Assembly: GCA_030626025.1 (NCBI GenBank)
Contig: DAOUPT010000010.1
Coordinates: 16,911 to 80,910, forward strand
Reading direction: 5' to 3'
Source: Anderseniella sp.
GTDB taxonomy: Bacteria; Pseudomonadota; Alphaproteobacteria; Rhizobiales; Aestuariivirgaceae
DNA: 64,000 bases
Shown: in pieces, positions 46,062-54,292 of the stretch
Layout of the letters: each line of letters begins with the position of its first letter
Position numbering within the stretch: the first letter of the stretch is position 1
Notes under the pieces: model-generated
Seen by the model: only the letters and a program-made list of their open reading frames with translations
The model's database searches: none
Told to the model about the DNA's origin: nothing
Made by a program: the position numbers and the translations under genes

Positions 46062-46775
46062 TTAACCTGACAACGTCTCAATTGATCCTCCACGCGCAAC
46101 CTTTTGTAACGCTGTCTCGTTGCAGATGTGGATATGGTCAGTGTTATCAAACTCGATTAAATCGTTTTGTCTCAACTTGGCAAATGCCCTGCACAGTGTT
46201 TCCGGACGCAGGCCGAGATAATCGGCAATATCGATCCGTTTTAATATCAGGTGTATGGTATTTTGGCGTGTGTTAGCGCAACGACCCTGACATTCAAAAA
46301 TGAACGAAGCAAGTTTTTCCACCGCTGATTTTCGGGCAAGATCAACACTGTGACTGATCACATCACCCCATGCCTTGAGATGGCTTTTGAACAGCACATC
46401 CAGGACTTGCGGATTTTCCAGACACAGCCGCTCAATTTCTTCTACCTTGAACAAGGTAAGCTCAACCGGTGCAAAACAAACAAACGTGCCGGACACTTTG
46501 TCCGACAAACGGAAATCCAGCATATCATCGCAAAAAAACAAACTTGAAATCGACCTTCTGCCATCATTCAAGCTGTGCTGTAACCCGACAACACCATTTG
46601 AGATGATACCAATCGGATGAGTTGAAAATTCTTCGCTTTCGACTTTTGAATTTATGTCGAGTGAAAGCTGCTTTGCGCCCGTCAGCACCGACAGGTCACC
46701 AATACTTGAAATAATGGCACCGGGTATGGCCATTTTTCGTTTTAACTGCTGTGAACTGTTCGTGGTATATTGCAC
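46062..46775 (-). CDS. Crp/Fnr family regulator (DNR/FixK-like)
   Basis: A 237-residue activator with a cyclic-nucleotide-type sensor domain and a C-terminal helix-turn-helix, RIDIADYLGLRPETLCRAFAK. The recognition helix keeps the Glu and Arg (ETxxR) that read TTGAT half-sites. The N-terminal Cys cluster that binds Fe-S in FNR is missing, so it is closer to DNR or FixK types, which sense NO through heme or answer to a cascade. Translation begins at GTG with GAGAGG upstream. It is divergent from korA, and a perfect TTGAT-N4-ATCAA site lies between them. It is the natural candidate to control nirS and korAB. Confidence 0.9.
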   Translation of the reverse strand: MQYTTNSSQQLKRKMAIPGAIISSIGDLSVLTGAKQLSLDINSKVESEEFSTHPIGIISNGVVGLQHSLNDGRRSISSLFFCDDMLDFRLSDKVSGTFVCFAPVELTLFKVEEIERLCLENPQVLDVLFKSHLKAWGDVISHSVDLARKSAVEKLASFIFECQGRCANTRQNTIHLILKRIDIADYLGLRPETLCRAFAKLRQNDLIEFDNTDHIHICNETALQKVARGGSIETLSG

Positions 46776-46904
46776 GGCAACCTCTCGTTGCTCTAACCTC
46801 TATAAGAACAAACCAAACTATCTGCTAGCAAGCACCTCTCCTCACCAGCTGTTTGATCCAGGATCAAGACAACTAGTATTATTTCCATCGCAGTCGGTCC
46901 GTCA

Positions 46905-46918
46905 TTGATTAAAATCAA
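46905..46918. promoter_or_regulatory. FNR/DNR-type site TTGAT-TAAA-ATCAA
   Basis: A 14-base sequence that matches the FNR-family consensus TTGAT-N4-ATCAA at all ten defined positions. It lies in the 273 bases between the Crp/Fnr-type regulator and korA, about 137 bases before the ATG at 47049 and 130 before the regulator start. It could serve either or both genes. Confidence 0.75.
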
Positions 46919-47108
46919 GCCTGCAAAGTGCAATCAATTAACGTATGTCAAGTCACCACTTTTCCAGATCAACTAACAGTGCAAATCACATTTGGCAGTT
47001 GATCACTGCCTGTTCACCATAAAATCACATTGGCTGCCAATAGGTTCGATGACCATTGTCAAAAATGATGATAAGATCATCCTAATTATAAAAACAAAGG
47101 TGCCAGCA

Positions 47109-48965
47109 TTGTTAGACAAAACCAAAAGGCAACCACTAGAAACGGTGGTCGTGCGGATCGCCGGTGATTCGGGTGACGGAATTCAGGTAACCGGTAGCCA
47201 GCTCAGCCTTGCCAACGCCATGCAAGGCAGCGACCTTGCAACCTTTCCCGACTACCCTTCAGAAGTGCGCGCACCTGTGGGAACCACCTATGGAGTATCG
47301 GCTTTTCAAATTCATTTTGGCGGCCGGGACATTAAAACCATCGGCGATGAACCCGACGTCCTCATTGCCCTCAATCCCGCTGCATTGAAGACAAATCTCG
47401 AGCGACTGCGCACAGGTGGGCTTGTCATCATCGATACCGGAGCCTTTACAAGCCGAAATATTGAAAAGGCCGGATACGAAATATCACCACTTGAAGATAA
47501 AACCCTTGATGCCTACAAACTTATCAAGACAGACATTTCCAAACAAACGCTGGCAGCAGTCGCTGATATCGGATTGAGTCGTAAAGATTCTCTGCGCTGC
47601 AAAAACTTTTATGCTCTGGGCCTTGTCTATTGGCTGTTCGATCGCCAGCGCGAATCAACTTATGCTTGGCTACAGAAAAAATTCGCCGTTCATAAAAATG
47701 TTGCCAATGCCAATATCGCAGCACTTGATGCCGGTCATGCATTTGGCGAAACACTGGAAGCATCATCTGATCTTGCCGGATACTCGATTGGCCCTGCCCA
47801 AATGGAAAACGGCCTTTACCGACTGGTAACCGGTGCCCAAACCATGGCTTGGGGTCTGGCTGCAGCGGCAGAACTTTGTGACCGAAAATTGGTCTTTGCC
47901 TCCTACCCGATTACGCCAGCAACACCCATATTGCATGAACTGGCCACCTTGAAGGACCTTGGCGTCGTCACCTTTCAGGCCGAAGACGAAATCGCTGCAG
48001 CCTGCGCAGCCCTTGGCGCCAGTTTTGCCGGTGCGCTAGGCGTCACTTCAAGTTCCGGCCCCGGCATCGCCCTTAAACAGGAAACCATAAGTCTGGCTGT
48101 TTCTGTCGAACTTCCCATGGTTATCGTCAATACACAACGTGCGGGCCCTTCCACCGGCATGCCGACCAAAACAGAACAATCCGACCTGTATCAAGCTGCT
48201 TTTGGCCGCCATGGCGAAAGCCCGCTTCCTGTCCTCGCAGCACGCTCGCCTGCTGATTGTTTCGATGTCGCCATCGAAGCATCGCGCATAGCCATCGAAT
48301 ATATGACACCGGTCATAGTGTTATCAGACGGATTTATTGGCAATGCCTCTGAGCCCTGGCTTATTGCTGATGTCAACGATTACCCCCGATTTGGCCATGA
48401 ACAAATCATCATACCAGAAGCCTTTGCCCCATTCAAACGCCACCCGAAAACTCTGGCCCGCCAATGGGTAACACCAGGCATGGAAGGACTGGAACATGTC
48501 CTTGGTGGCCTGGAGAAAGACCACGTCACCGGCGCCATCGCCTATGATCCCGAAAATCATCAAAAAATGACTGACATTCGAGCCCAGAAAATAGCTGGTA
48601 TTTCACGCACCATCCCCGACCTTGAGCCTGACCAGGGAGACACCACTGGCGATATTGCCATCGTTGGCTGGGGTTCGACCTATGGGCCCATCTCTCGTGC
48701 CGTCACCAATCTGAGAAACGACGGCAAAGCCGTCAGCCATGTCCATTTGCGTCATTTGTTCCCCTTCGCCGACAATCAGGATGAGTTACTGGATAATTTT
48801 AGAATTATCCTTGTGCCCGAATTAAACGCAGGTCAATTACTGATGATGATAAAAGCAACGGGGCGCCAAAACCTGCAAGGCTTGAGCAAAGTTTCCGGCC
48901 AACCCTTTATGGTTCGCGAAATTGAAGCAGCAGTGGATAAAATTCTGGAGAAAATCAATGACTGA
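47109..48965 (+). CDS. korA: 2-oxoacid:acceptor oxidoreductase, fused gamma-alpha subunit
   Basis: The larger subunit of a two-subunit KorAB-type enzyme, which decarboxylates a 2-oxoacid (commonly 2-oxoglutarate) to acyl-CoA with ferredoxin as acceptor, or works in reverse. About 618 residues. The gamma domain carries VRIAGDSGDGIQVTGSQL; the alpha domain has the FASYPITPATPILHEL motif and TEQSDLYQAAFGRHGE. I prefer the TTG at 47109 (AAAGG upstream); an ATG at 47049 would add 20 residues that are not family-like. Its end overlaps korB by eight bases. Confidence 0.9.
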   Translation: MLDKTKRQPLETVVVRIAGDSGDGIQVTGSQLSLANAMQGSDLATFPDYPSEVRAPVGTTYGVSAFQIHFGGRDIKTIGDEPDVLIALNPAALKTNLERLRTGGLVIIDTGAFTSRNIEKAGYEISPLEDKTLDAYKLIKTDISKQTLAAVADIGLSRKDSLRCKNFYALGLVYWLFDRQRESTYAWLQKKFAVHKNVANANIAALDAGHAFGETLEASSDLAGYSIGPAQMENGLYRLVTGAQTMAWGLAAAAELCDRKLVFASYPITPATPILHELATLKDLGVVTFQAEDEIAAACAALGASFAGALGVTSSSGPGIALKQETISLAVSVELPMVIVNTQRAGPSTGMPTKTEQSDLYQAAFGRHGESPLPVLAARSPADCFDVAIEASRIAIEYMTPVIVLSDGFIGNASEPWLIADVNDYPRFGHEQIIIPEAFAPFKRHPKTLARQWVTPGMEGLEHVLGGLEKDHVTGAIAYDPENHQKMTDIRAQKIAGISRTIPDLEPDQGDTTGDIAIVGWGSTYGPISRAVTNLRNDGKAVSHVHLRHLFPFADNQDELLDNFRIILVPELNAGQLLMMIKATGRQNLQGLSKVSGQPFMVREIEAAVDKILEKIND

Positions 48966-49998
48966 CACCCTTGCGGCACCAGCCCTTACAGCCAATGATT
49001 TCGCCAGTGAAAACGAGGTGCGCTGGTGTCCTGGTTGTGGCGATTATGCAATATTAAAGGCTGTTAAAAAAACCCTCGCCGAGATTGGCGCAGCGCGTGA
49101 AAACACTGTGTTTGTTTCAGGCATTGGTTGCTCATCACGCTTTCCCCATTACGTTAATACATACGGATTTCATTCCATCCACGGGCGCGCGCCAGCCATT
49201 GCCACCGGTGCAATGCTGGCCAACCCCGATCTCGACATGTGGATTATCACTGGCGATGGCGATGGTCTTTCCATTGGCGGCAACCATTTAATGCATATTT
49301 TACGGCGCAACGTAAATTGCCAAATTCTCCTGTTCAACAATGAGATTTATGGCCTGACAAAGGGACAGTATTCTCCCACCTCACACTTTGCCACCCGCTC
49401 ACCATCCTCGCCTTCTGGCAGTTTGGACACGCCGATTGATCCGGCATTATTTGCACTTGGCTGCGGCGCCCGTTTTGTTGCGCGCGCTGTTGATACCCAA
49501 CAAAAACAACTGGGTGAAATTTTAAAAGCAGCCTATGAGCATTCCGGTGCATCATTCATCGAGATTTATCAAAACTGTCCAGTCTTTAATGACGGCGTTT
49601 TTAGTCCCTTTACCGAAAAAGCAAGCAGGGACGATTTCCAGATTCAGGTGGAGCACAAAAAACCGCTGACCTACGGATCTGAAAACAATAAAGGCCTGAT
49701 TTCTAATCAATCGCAATTTGATTTGAAGCCGGTTACTATCGGTCAAGATGGCATCAAGCCAGAGCAAATCATCACTCACGACCAAACCAATCGAACCTTG
49801 GCGTTTTTATTAGCTCAAATGAGCGGGCGCGACACCCCTACCGCCACCGGTGTTTTGTATAATGCCAGCGAGCCGAGTTACGAACACGTGGTAACCGAAC
49901 AGGTTTCCAAAATCACCGCCCGGGCCAAGCAGCGCCCAGAACCGGCCCGTAGTGGTATCAACGATGTCTTGCGGCAGGGCTTTAACTGGGAAGTTTAA
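48958..49998 (+). CDS. korB: 2-oxoacid:acceptor oxidoreductase, beta subunit
   Basis: The thiamine-pyrophosphate subunit of KorAB, 346 residues. Cluster and TPP sites are visible: WCPGCGDYAILKAVKK near residue 24, GIGCSSRFPHYVNTYG, and the TPP/Mg motif GDGDGLSIGGNHLMH with NNEIYGLTKGQYSPTS. There is no separate ferredoxin-like delta subunit gene here, as is usual for this two-subunit form. The ATG at 48958 lies inside the end of korA. Enzymes of this type are oxygen sensitive, which fits the neighbouring denitrification genes and the FNR-type site upstream. Confidence 0.93.
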   Translation: MTDTLAAPALTANDFASENEVRWCPGCGDYAILKAVKKTLAEIGAARENTVFVSGIGCSSRFPHYVNTYGFHSIHGRAPAIATGAMLANPDLDMWIITGDGDGLSIGGNHLMHILRRNVNCQILLFNNEIYGLTKGQYSPTSHFATRSPSSPSGSLDTPIDPALFALGCGARFVARAVDTQQKQLGEILKAAYEHSGASFIEIYQNCPVFNDGVFSPFTEKASRDDFQIQVEHKKPLTYGSENNKGLISNQSQFDLKPVTIGQDGIKPEQIITHDQTNRTLAFLLAQMSGRDTPTATGVLYNASEPSYEHVVTEQVSKITARAKQRPEPARSGINDVLRQGFNWEV

Positions 49999-50048
49999 AA
50001 AGGCGTAGGGTTGGGGCTGTTGGTGATCTGATTTGCAACCATTAGCCA

Positions 50049-50062
50049 TTGATATTTATCAA
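50049..50062. promoter_or_regulatory. FNR/DNR-type site TTGAT-ATTT-ATCAA upstream of nirS
   Basis: A perfect match to TTGAT-N4-ATCAA, 163 bases before the nirS ATG in the AT-rich 227-base korB-nirS intergenic region. Together with the second site at 50080 it forms a tandem arrangement, with centres 31 bases apart. Confidence 0.75.
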
Positions 50063-50079
50063 TGATATTATCCAATTTA

Positions 50080-50093
50080 TTGACTTGAATCAA
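50080..50093. promoter_or_regulatory. FNR/DNR-type site TTGAC-TTGA-ATCAA upstream of nirS
   Basis: Matches nine of ten defined positions of the FNR-family consensus. Its centre is about 139 bases before the nirS ATG. If it acts as a class II site at -41.5, transcription would start near 50128, leaving a leader of about 100 bases. Confidence 0.65.
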
Positions 50094-50225
50094 AACTCAT
50101 AAAATTGATATCAACTCACCAATAAACATTACCAATACTTAACAATAATCAAGGTATGTCAATTTTGATCAGCCTAGGTCTTTTCATGGCGAAGACCGCC
50201 GCAAAAGATCTGAGAGGATAATTCT

Positions 50226-51857
50226 ATGAAAAAATCGATAATGACGAGTTTCGCCTCGGCCTTGGTTTTGGGGACAGCGCTGTCATTTACACCAGCTGTT
50301 GCCGACAGTGCCGCTGCACCAAAAATGTCAGCTGAAGCTTTTGAAGCAACCAAAACTTTGTACTTCCAGCGCTGCGCTGGCTGTCACGGTGTTCTGCGTA
50401 AAGGTGCAACGGGTAAAAACCTTGAGCCGCAAAACACACTTAAACTTGGCACAAAGCGCCTGGCAAAAATCATCACTCTTGGCACCGAAGGTGGCATGAA
50501 TAACTTTGATGACATTTTCTCCAAAGAGCAAATTGACAATCTGGCTAAATACATTCAGCTCGAACCACCGGTTCCGGCAGAATTGTCCATTGAAGAAATG
50601 CGCAAAAGCGTCAAGATTTTTGTTGAGGAAAAAGATTACCCGACAAAACCGATGCATGACCGCAACTGGAAAAACTTCTTCCTGGTCATCGAACGTGATG
50701 CTGGTAAGGTTGCCGTTGTTGATGGCGACAAACATGAAATCGTTGCGCACATCCAAACCGGTTATGCGGTGCACGTACTCAAAACTGCAGAACATCATAA
50801 AACCGAGCATGTCGAAAATATCGGCCGCTTCTGGTATACGATGGGCCGCGATGGCAAGTTGACCAAAATCGATCTGTGGCAAACACCTGACAAGATGCGT
50901 GTCTCAGAAGTTCAGGTTGCTTATGATGCCCGCGATGTCGCAATTTCTGGCGACGGCAAATATGTCATTGGTGGTGGCTATTGGCCTCCTCATTTCGTGA
51001 TTGTCGACGCTGCAAATATGAACCCGCTGAAGGTTATCTCAACCCGCGGTGTGAATGTGGATGGTAAATACGTCAACGAGTCTCGTGTCGCAGCGATTTA
51101 CACTACGCCAAATGAATCGTCCTTCCTGGTTTCCGCCAAAGAATTGGGGCAAATGTGGCAGGTGTATTATAAAGATCTGAAAAATCTCAAGATCGTTCAG
51201 ATGGATACCAAAAAGTTCCTGCATGACGGTTTCTTTGATCCAACCGGTCGCTACTTCCAGATTGCTGCCAACGCATCCAATCACATGGAAGTTGTTGATG
51301 CCAAAACTGCCAAGGCGGTGGCATCAATTCCAACCGGCAAGAAACCACATCCAGGCCCTGGTGCCAACTGGATTGACCCGGATTGCGGTCCTGTGGGCGG
51401 AACCACCCATATTGGTGAAGGTCTGGTAACCAGTTGGGGCAATGACCCGGCAGGCCATCCTGATAACGCCTGGAAAATCTGTAAGAAAATTGAGACCGAT
51501 GGCGCGGGCCTATTTATCCGCACCCATCCAAACTCACCTTACGTGATTGCCGACCAGATCAAGCATCCTGAACCTGAAGTGCAGCAAGCCATTCAGGTTA
51601 TTTCCAAGAAAACCGGCAAAATCGTCAAAACGATTGTGGTTACCGAGGAAGAAGGCAAGGTTGCTTTGCACACAGAATTTAATGCCGATGGCAGCGAATT
51701 CTGGGTATCGGTCTGGAACCGTAAAGACAGCTTGAAACCTAACGGGGAAATCGTTGTTTACGATACCAAAACCCTGAAAGAGAAAACACGGATTAAAGGC
51801 TTCTTTGCTCCTACGGGCAAGTTTAACGTCACAATCCGCATTGACCACATCACTTGA
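50226..51857 (+). CDS. nirS: Cytochrome cd1 nitrite reductase
   Basis: The periplasmic enzyme that reduces nitrite to nitric oxide, the defining step of denitrification. 543 residues: a signal peptide ending about residue 26 (PAVADSA), a cytochrome c domain with heme motif C50-A-G-C53-H54, and the eight-bladed d1-heme propeller. GKKPHPGPGANWIDPDCGPV is the conserved d1-pocket segment, with further His ligands in AVHVLKTAEHHKTEH. It is preceded by two FNR-type sites and closed by a strong terminator, so it can be transcribed alone at high level. Confidence 0.97.
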   Translation: MKKSIMTSFASALVLGTALSFTPAVADSAAAPKMSAEAFEATKTLYFQRCAGCHGVLRKGATGKNLEPQNTLKLGTKRLAKIITLGTEGGMNNFDDIFSKEQIDNLAKYIQLEPPVPAELSIEEMRKSVKIFVEEKDYPTKPMHDRNWKNFFLVIERDAGKVAVVDGDKHEIVAHIQTGYAVHVLKTAEHHKTEHVENIGRFWYTMGRDGKLTKIDLWQTPDKMRVSEVQVAYDARDVAISGDGKYVIGGGYWPPHFVIVDAANMNPLKVISTRGVNVDGKYVNESRVAAIYTTPNESSFLVSAKELGQMWQVYYKDLKNLKIVQMDTKKFLHDGFFDPTGRYFQIAANASNHMEVVDAKTAKAVASIPTGKKPHPGPGANWIDPDCGPVGGTTHIGEGLVTSWGNDPAGHPDNAWKICKKIETDGAGLFIRTHPNSPYVIADQIKHPEPEVQQAIQVISKKTGKIVKTIVVTEEEGKVALHTEFNADGSEFWVSVWNRKDSLKPNGEIVVYDTKTLKEKTRIKGFFAPTGKFNVTIRIDHIT

Positions 51858-51875
51858 TGTGAACTGCAAATTAAG

Positions 51876-51910
51876 CAGGCAGGCCGTTTTGTGGCCTGCC
51901 TGTTTGTTTT
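51876..51910 (+). terminator. Rho-independent terminator after nirS
   Basis: CAGGCAGGCC pairs perfectly with GGCCTGCCTG over ten bases around a seven-base loop, followed by the T-rich TTTGTTTTT. It starts 19 bases after the nirS stop. A second small hairpin (CACATCA-CT-TGATGTG, 51846-51861) covers the stop codon itself. Confidence 0.9.
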
Positions 51911-51946
51911 TATAAACTTAAAATATGCATCTAGTGAGGAAATGAA

Positions 51947-53749
51947 ATGCTGAACTGGCGGAATTGGAAAATCTGGGGCGTACCGCTGATCGGAATGGGC
52001 GCAATATCATTATTTGCCGCAGGCATCATTTTCTGGGGTGGTTTTAACACTGCCATGGAAGCAACCAATACATTGGAGTTTTGTATCTCATGCCACGAAA
52101 TGGAAAGCACTGTTTATCAGGAATACAAAACCACCATACATTACCAAAATCGCACCGGTGTTCGTGCTGTCTGCTCTGACTGCCATGTACCCAAATCATG
52201 GATACATAAGGTCGTTCGCAAGATCAAAGCCAGCAAGGAGGTCTATCATAAAATTTTAGGTAGCATCAATACCAGCGAAAAATTTGAAGCCAAACGCTTA
52301 ACGTTGGCCAAAAATGTCTGGCACGAAATGAAAGCGACGGATTCGCGCGAATGCCGCAACTGCCACACCATCGATTCAATGAACCCGGAATTCCAGCGCC
52401 CACGAGCCCGCAAGCAACATCTGTCCGCTATGAAAGCCGGACAAACCTGTATTGACTGTCACAAAGGTATTGCCCACAAAGATGTCCGTCATCTGGTTTC
52501 AGAAGAAGAACTCGAAAAGCTTGAAAAACCTGACCCTAAATTGGCGTTTACACCGGTTCCGCAAACTTTTCTTGATGGCCTGAAGCGTATTGAAGCAAAA
52601 GAAGCGGCTGAAGAAGAGAAAAAACTGGCGGAATTTGCAGCAAACGAAGCTGATGTTGAAGCCCGCATCAAATCAGCAGTAACAAGTGCTGTTGCAGCTG
52701 AAAAAGCCAAAAATACAGCTTCAACCAGCGGGTCTTCCGACACAGCTGCTGCGCCTGCCTCAAATGACAATTCAAATGTCGACTGGAGCAAGGTAACAGT
52801 CAAAAATGTGACTTTATTTTATCCCGGCCAGGCCAGTTTCGAGTGGATTCAAACCGGTAAGGATCACGGTGGAGCACGCGCCTTTCTTAAAGCTGGCGAT
52901 CGTTGTGCAACCTGTCACATTAAAGAAGTTAAAGACATGGGAGCAAAAATTGTTTCCGGTGAAAAACTTGAACCAACACCCATTGCCGGCAAGCGTGGCC
53001 ACATCGATGTCAAAATGCAAGCCACCCATGATGACAAAAACCTTTATCTGCGGTTCCGCTGGAAAAATGGCAAGCATACACCGGTTCCCTTCGTTGACGG
53101 TGGCAAAATGGACCCGAAAAACCAGGTGAAACTGGCGGTGATGATTGCCGAAAATCCACAAGGGGAAGATGATCCAAAAGTCGGGTTGGTCAATCAGGCC
53201 GGTTGCTGGGTAACCTGCCATCATGATTCACGCTATATGCCACATAAACCCAAACCGGAAGATTTCGAAAAATTCCCCGATGCGGTAAAACAGCTAACCC
53301 TGGAAGATGGCGGCGTTACCAAATACATCAAAAGCTCTCGCACAAAAATTGAAGTAAAAGGCCGCCGCGGTAAAATCCGTGGTGGCTGGCAGAAACTGAA
53401 AGATGCCGGTGATCGCGAGGCTGCAGTGAAAGAAGGTTCGTTCCTTGATATCTATCGCTACAGCTCCGGTGAGAAAGCTGAAAACGGCCATGTTGCAGCA
53501 TCGCGTGTGATGTCTGGTGGTAATGAATTTACATCTTCCGGCAAACTTGACGGCAACACATGGACAGTTACAATGGTCCGTCCGTTAAAATCAGACAAAG
53601 CCGGTGATGTTTCCATCCAAGCGGGTAAAACCTATACAATAGGATTTGCCATCCACGATGATTACACTGATGCCCGTTTCCATCATGTTTCACTGGAATA
53701 TTATTTAGCGCTGGATGATGAAAAGGCCGATATTAATGTTGCAAAATAA
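51947..53749 (+). CDS. NirT/NapC-type tetraheme quinol dehydrogenase fused to an ethylbenzene-dehydrogenase-type heme domain
   Basis: 600 residues. After one membrane anchor (about 12-32), the N-terminal part has four CxxCH heme sites at 46-50, 76-80, 136-140 and 168-172, as in NapC/NirT quinol dehydrogenases. A charged and then Ala/Ser-rich linker (about 185-280) leads to a C-terminal domain of the ethylbenzene-dehydrogenase/DMSO-reductase heme-binding type, seen in KMQATHDDKNLYLRFRW and YTIGFAIHDDYTDARFHHVS. It holds a fifth CxxCH at 320-324 and an unusual CxxxCH at 420-425. It probably takes electrons from quinol to NirS or the adjacent cupredoxin. GAGG precedes the ATG. Confidence 0.85.
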   Translation: MLNWRNWKIWGVPLIGMGAISLFAAGIIFWGGFNTAMEATNTLEFCISCHEMESTVYQEYKTTIHYQNRTGVRAVCSDCHVPKSWIHKVVRKIKASKEVYHKILGSINTSEKFEAKRLTLAKNVWHEMKATDSRECRNCHTIDSMNPEFQRPRARKQHLSAMKAGQTCIDCHKGIAHKDVRHLVSEEELEKLEKPDPKLAFTPVPQTFLDGLKRIEAKEAAEEEKKLAEFAANEADVEARIKSAVTSAVAAEKAKNTASTSGSSDTAAAPASNDNSNVDWSKVTVKNVTLFYPGQASFEWIQTGKDHGGARAFLKAGDRCATCHIKEVKDMGAKIVSGEKLEPTPIAGKRGHIDVKMQATHDDKNLYLRFRWKNGKHTPVPFVDGGKMDPKNQVKLAVMIAENPQGEDDPKVGLVNQAGCWVTCHHDSRYMPHKPKPEDFEKFPDAVKQLTLEDGGVTKYIKSSRTKIEVKGRRGKIRGGWQKLKDAGDREAAVKEGSFLDIYRYSSGEKAENGHVAASRVMSGGNEFTSSGKLDGNTWTVTMVRPLKSDKAGDVSIQAGKTYTIGFAIHDDYTDARFHHVSLEYYLALDDEKADINVAK

Positions 53750-54170
53750 GGTTTGGACAAGTGCGGTGGTTTGCGGATTGGCATTGTCGATCTGCAACAC
53801 TGCGGCAATTGCCCAAACCAGCAAAGAGCAACGGGTTAAAATCTGTGCCAAGGCCGAAAAACGCTATCAAAAGCTTTTCGGCCATCCGTCTGCCGATGAA
53901 GATGTAACCATCGTCATGATGCACAAATACACCTTTTGCCCACCCCATATCACGGTCAAACAAGGTACAATTGTACGCTTTATCAACGTCGACAAACGAA
54001 CCAGCCATAGTGTCTGGTTCAAGCAAGCAGGCAAGGCTGAGAGCGACCGCCTTTTTGGTGAAGAAAAAGTTGAAATGACATTTGATTTGCCTCAGGGGAA
54101 ATATCCGTATCTATGCGGTCCGCACTGGAAAGAAGAAGGCATGATCGGCACAGTAACCGTAACGCCCTAA
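53736..54170 (+). CDS. Exported cupredoxin (type 1 copper protein)
   Basis: 144 residues with a signal peptide (1 to about 27). A full type 1 copper ligand set is visible: H91 in TSHSVW, C127 and H130 in YLCGPHW, and M136 in EEGM. Preceding the fold are about 35 extra residues with one Cys. Small cupredoxins such as pseudoazurin donate electrons to nitrite reductases, and this gene overlaps the NirT-like gene by 14 bases, so it probably works in the same chain. It is not a close match to classical azurin or pseudoazurin, so I give no symbol. Confidence 0.82.
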   Translation: MLQNKVWTSAVVCGLALSICNTAAIAQTSKEQRVKICAKAEKRYQKLFGHPSADEDVTIVMMHKYTFCPPHITVKQGTIVRFINVDKRTSHSVWFKQAGKAESDRLFGEEKVEMTFDLPQGKYPYLCGPHWKEEGMIGTVTVTP

Positions 54171-54203
54171 AGTACCGCTACCTGTTGCAAATGCCAAATA
54201 TTC

Positions 54204-54217
54204 TTGACGAATGTCAA
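54204..54217. promoter_or_regulatory. FNR-like palindrome TTGAC-GAAT-GTCAA upstream of nirE
   Basis: A perfect inverted repeat, extended by one base each side to CTTGAC-GAAT-GTCAAG. It differs from TTGAT-N4-ATCAA by a symmetric T-to-C change. It lies 76 bases before the nirE ATG, in the 122-base gap after the cupredoxin gene, a normal activator position. Confidence 0.55.
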
Positions 54218-54292
54218 GGTGTTGCAAGCTTCGAACACCTAGCATTCAAAGCATCAGGAACTTATTAGGTAGCTTCAGGAGAATATAGTCAA

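Noticed and set aside
45981..46070. A 29-residue open frame after tupA starting MDNAKNPRAKEF
   Set aside because: No ribosome site precedes it, it overlaps the 3' end of the opposing regulator gene, and it resembles no known protein.
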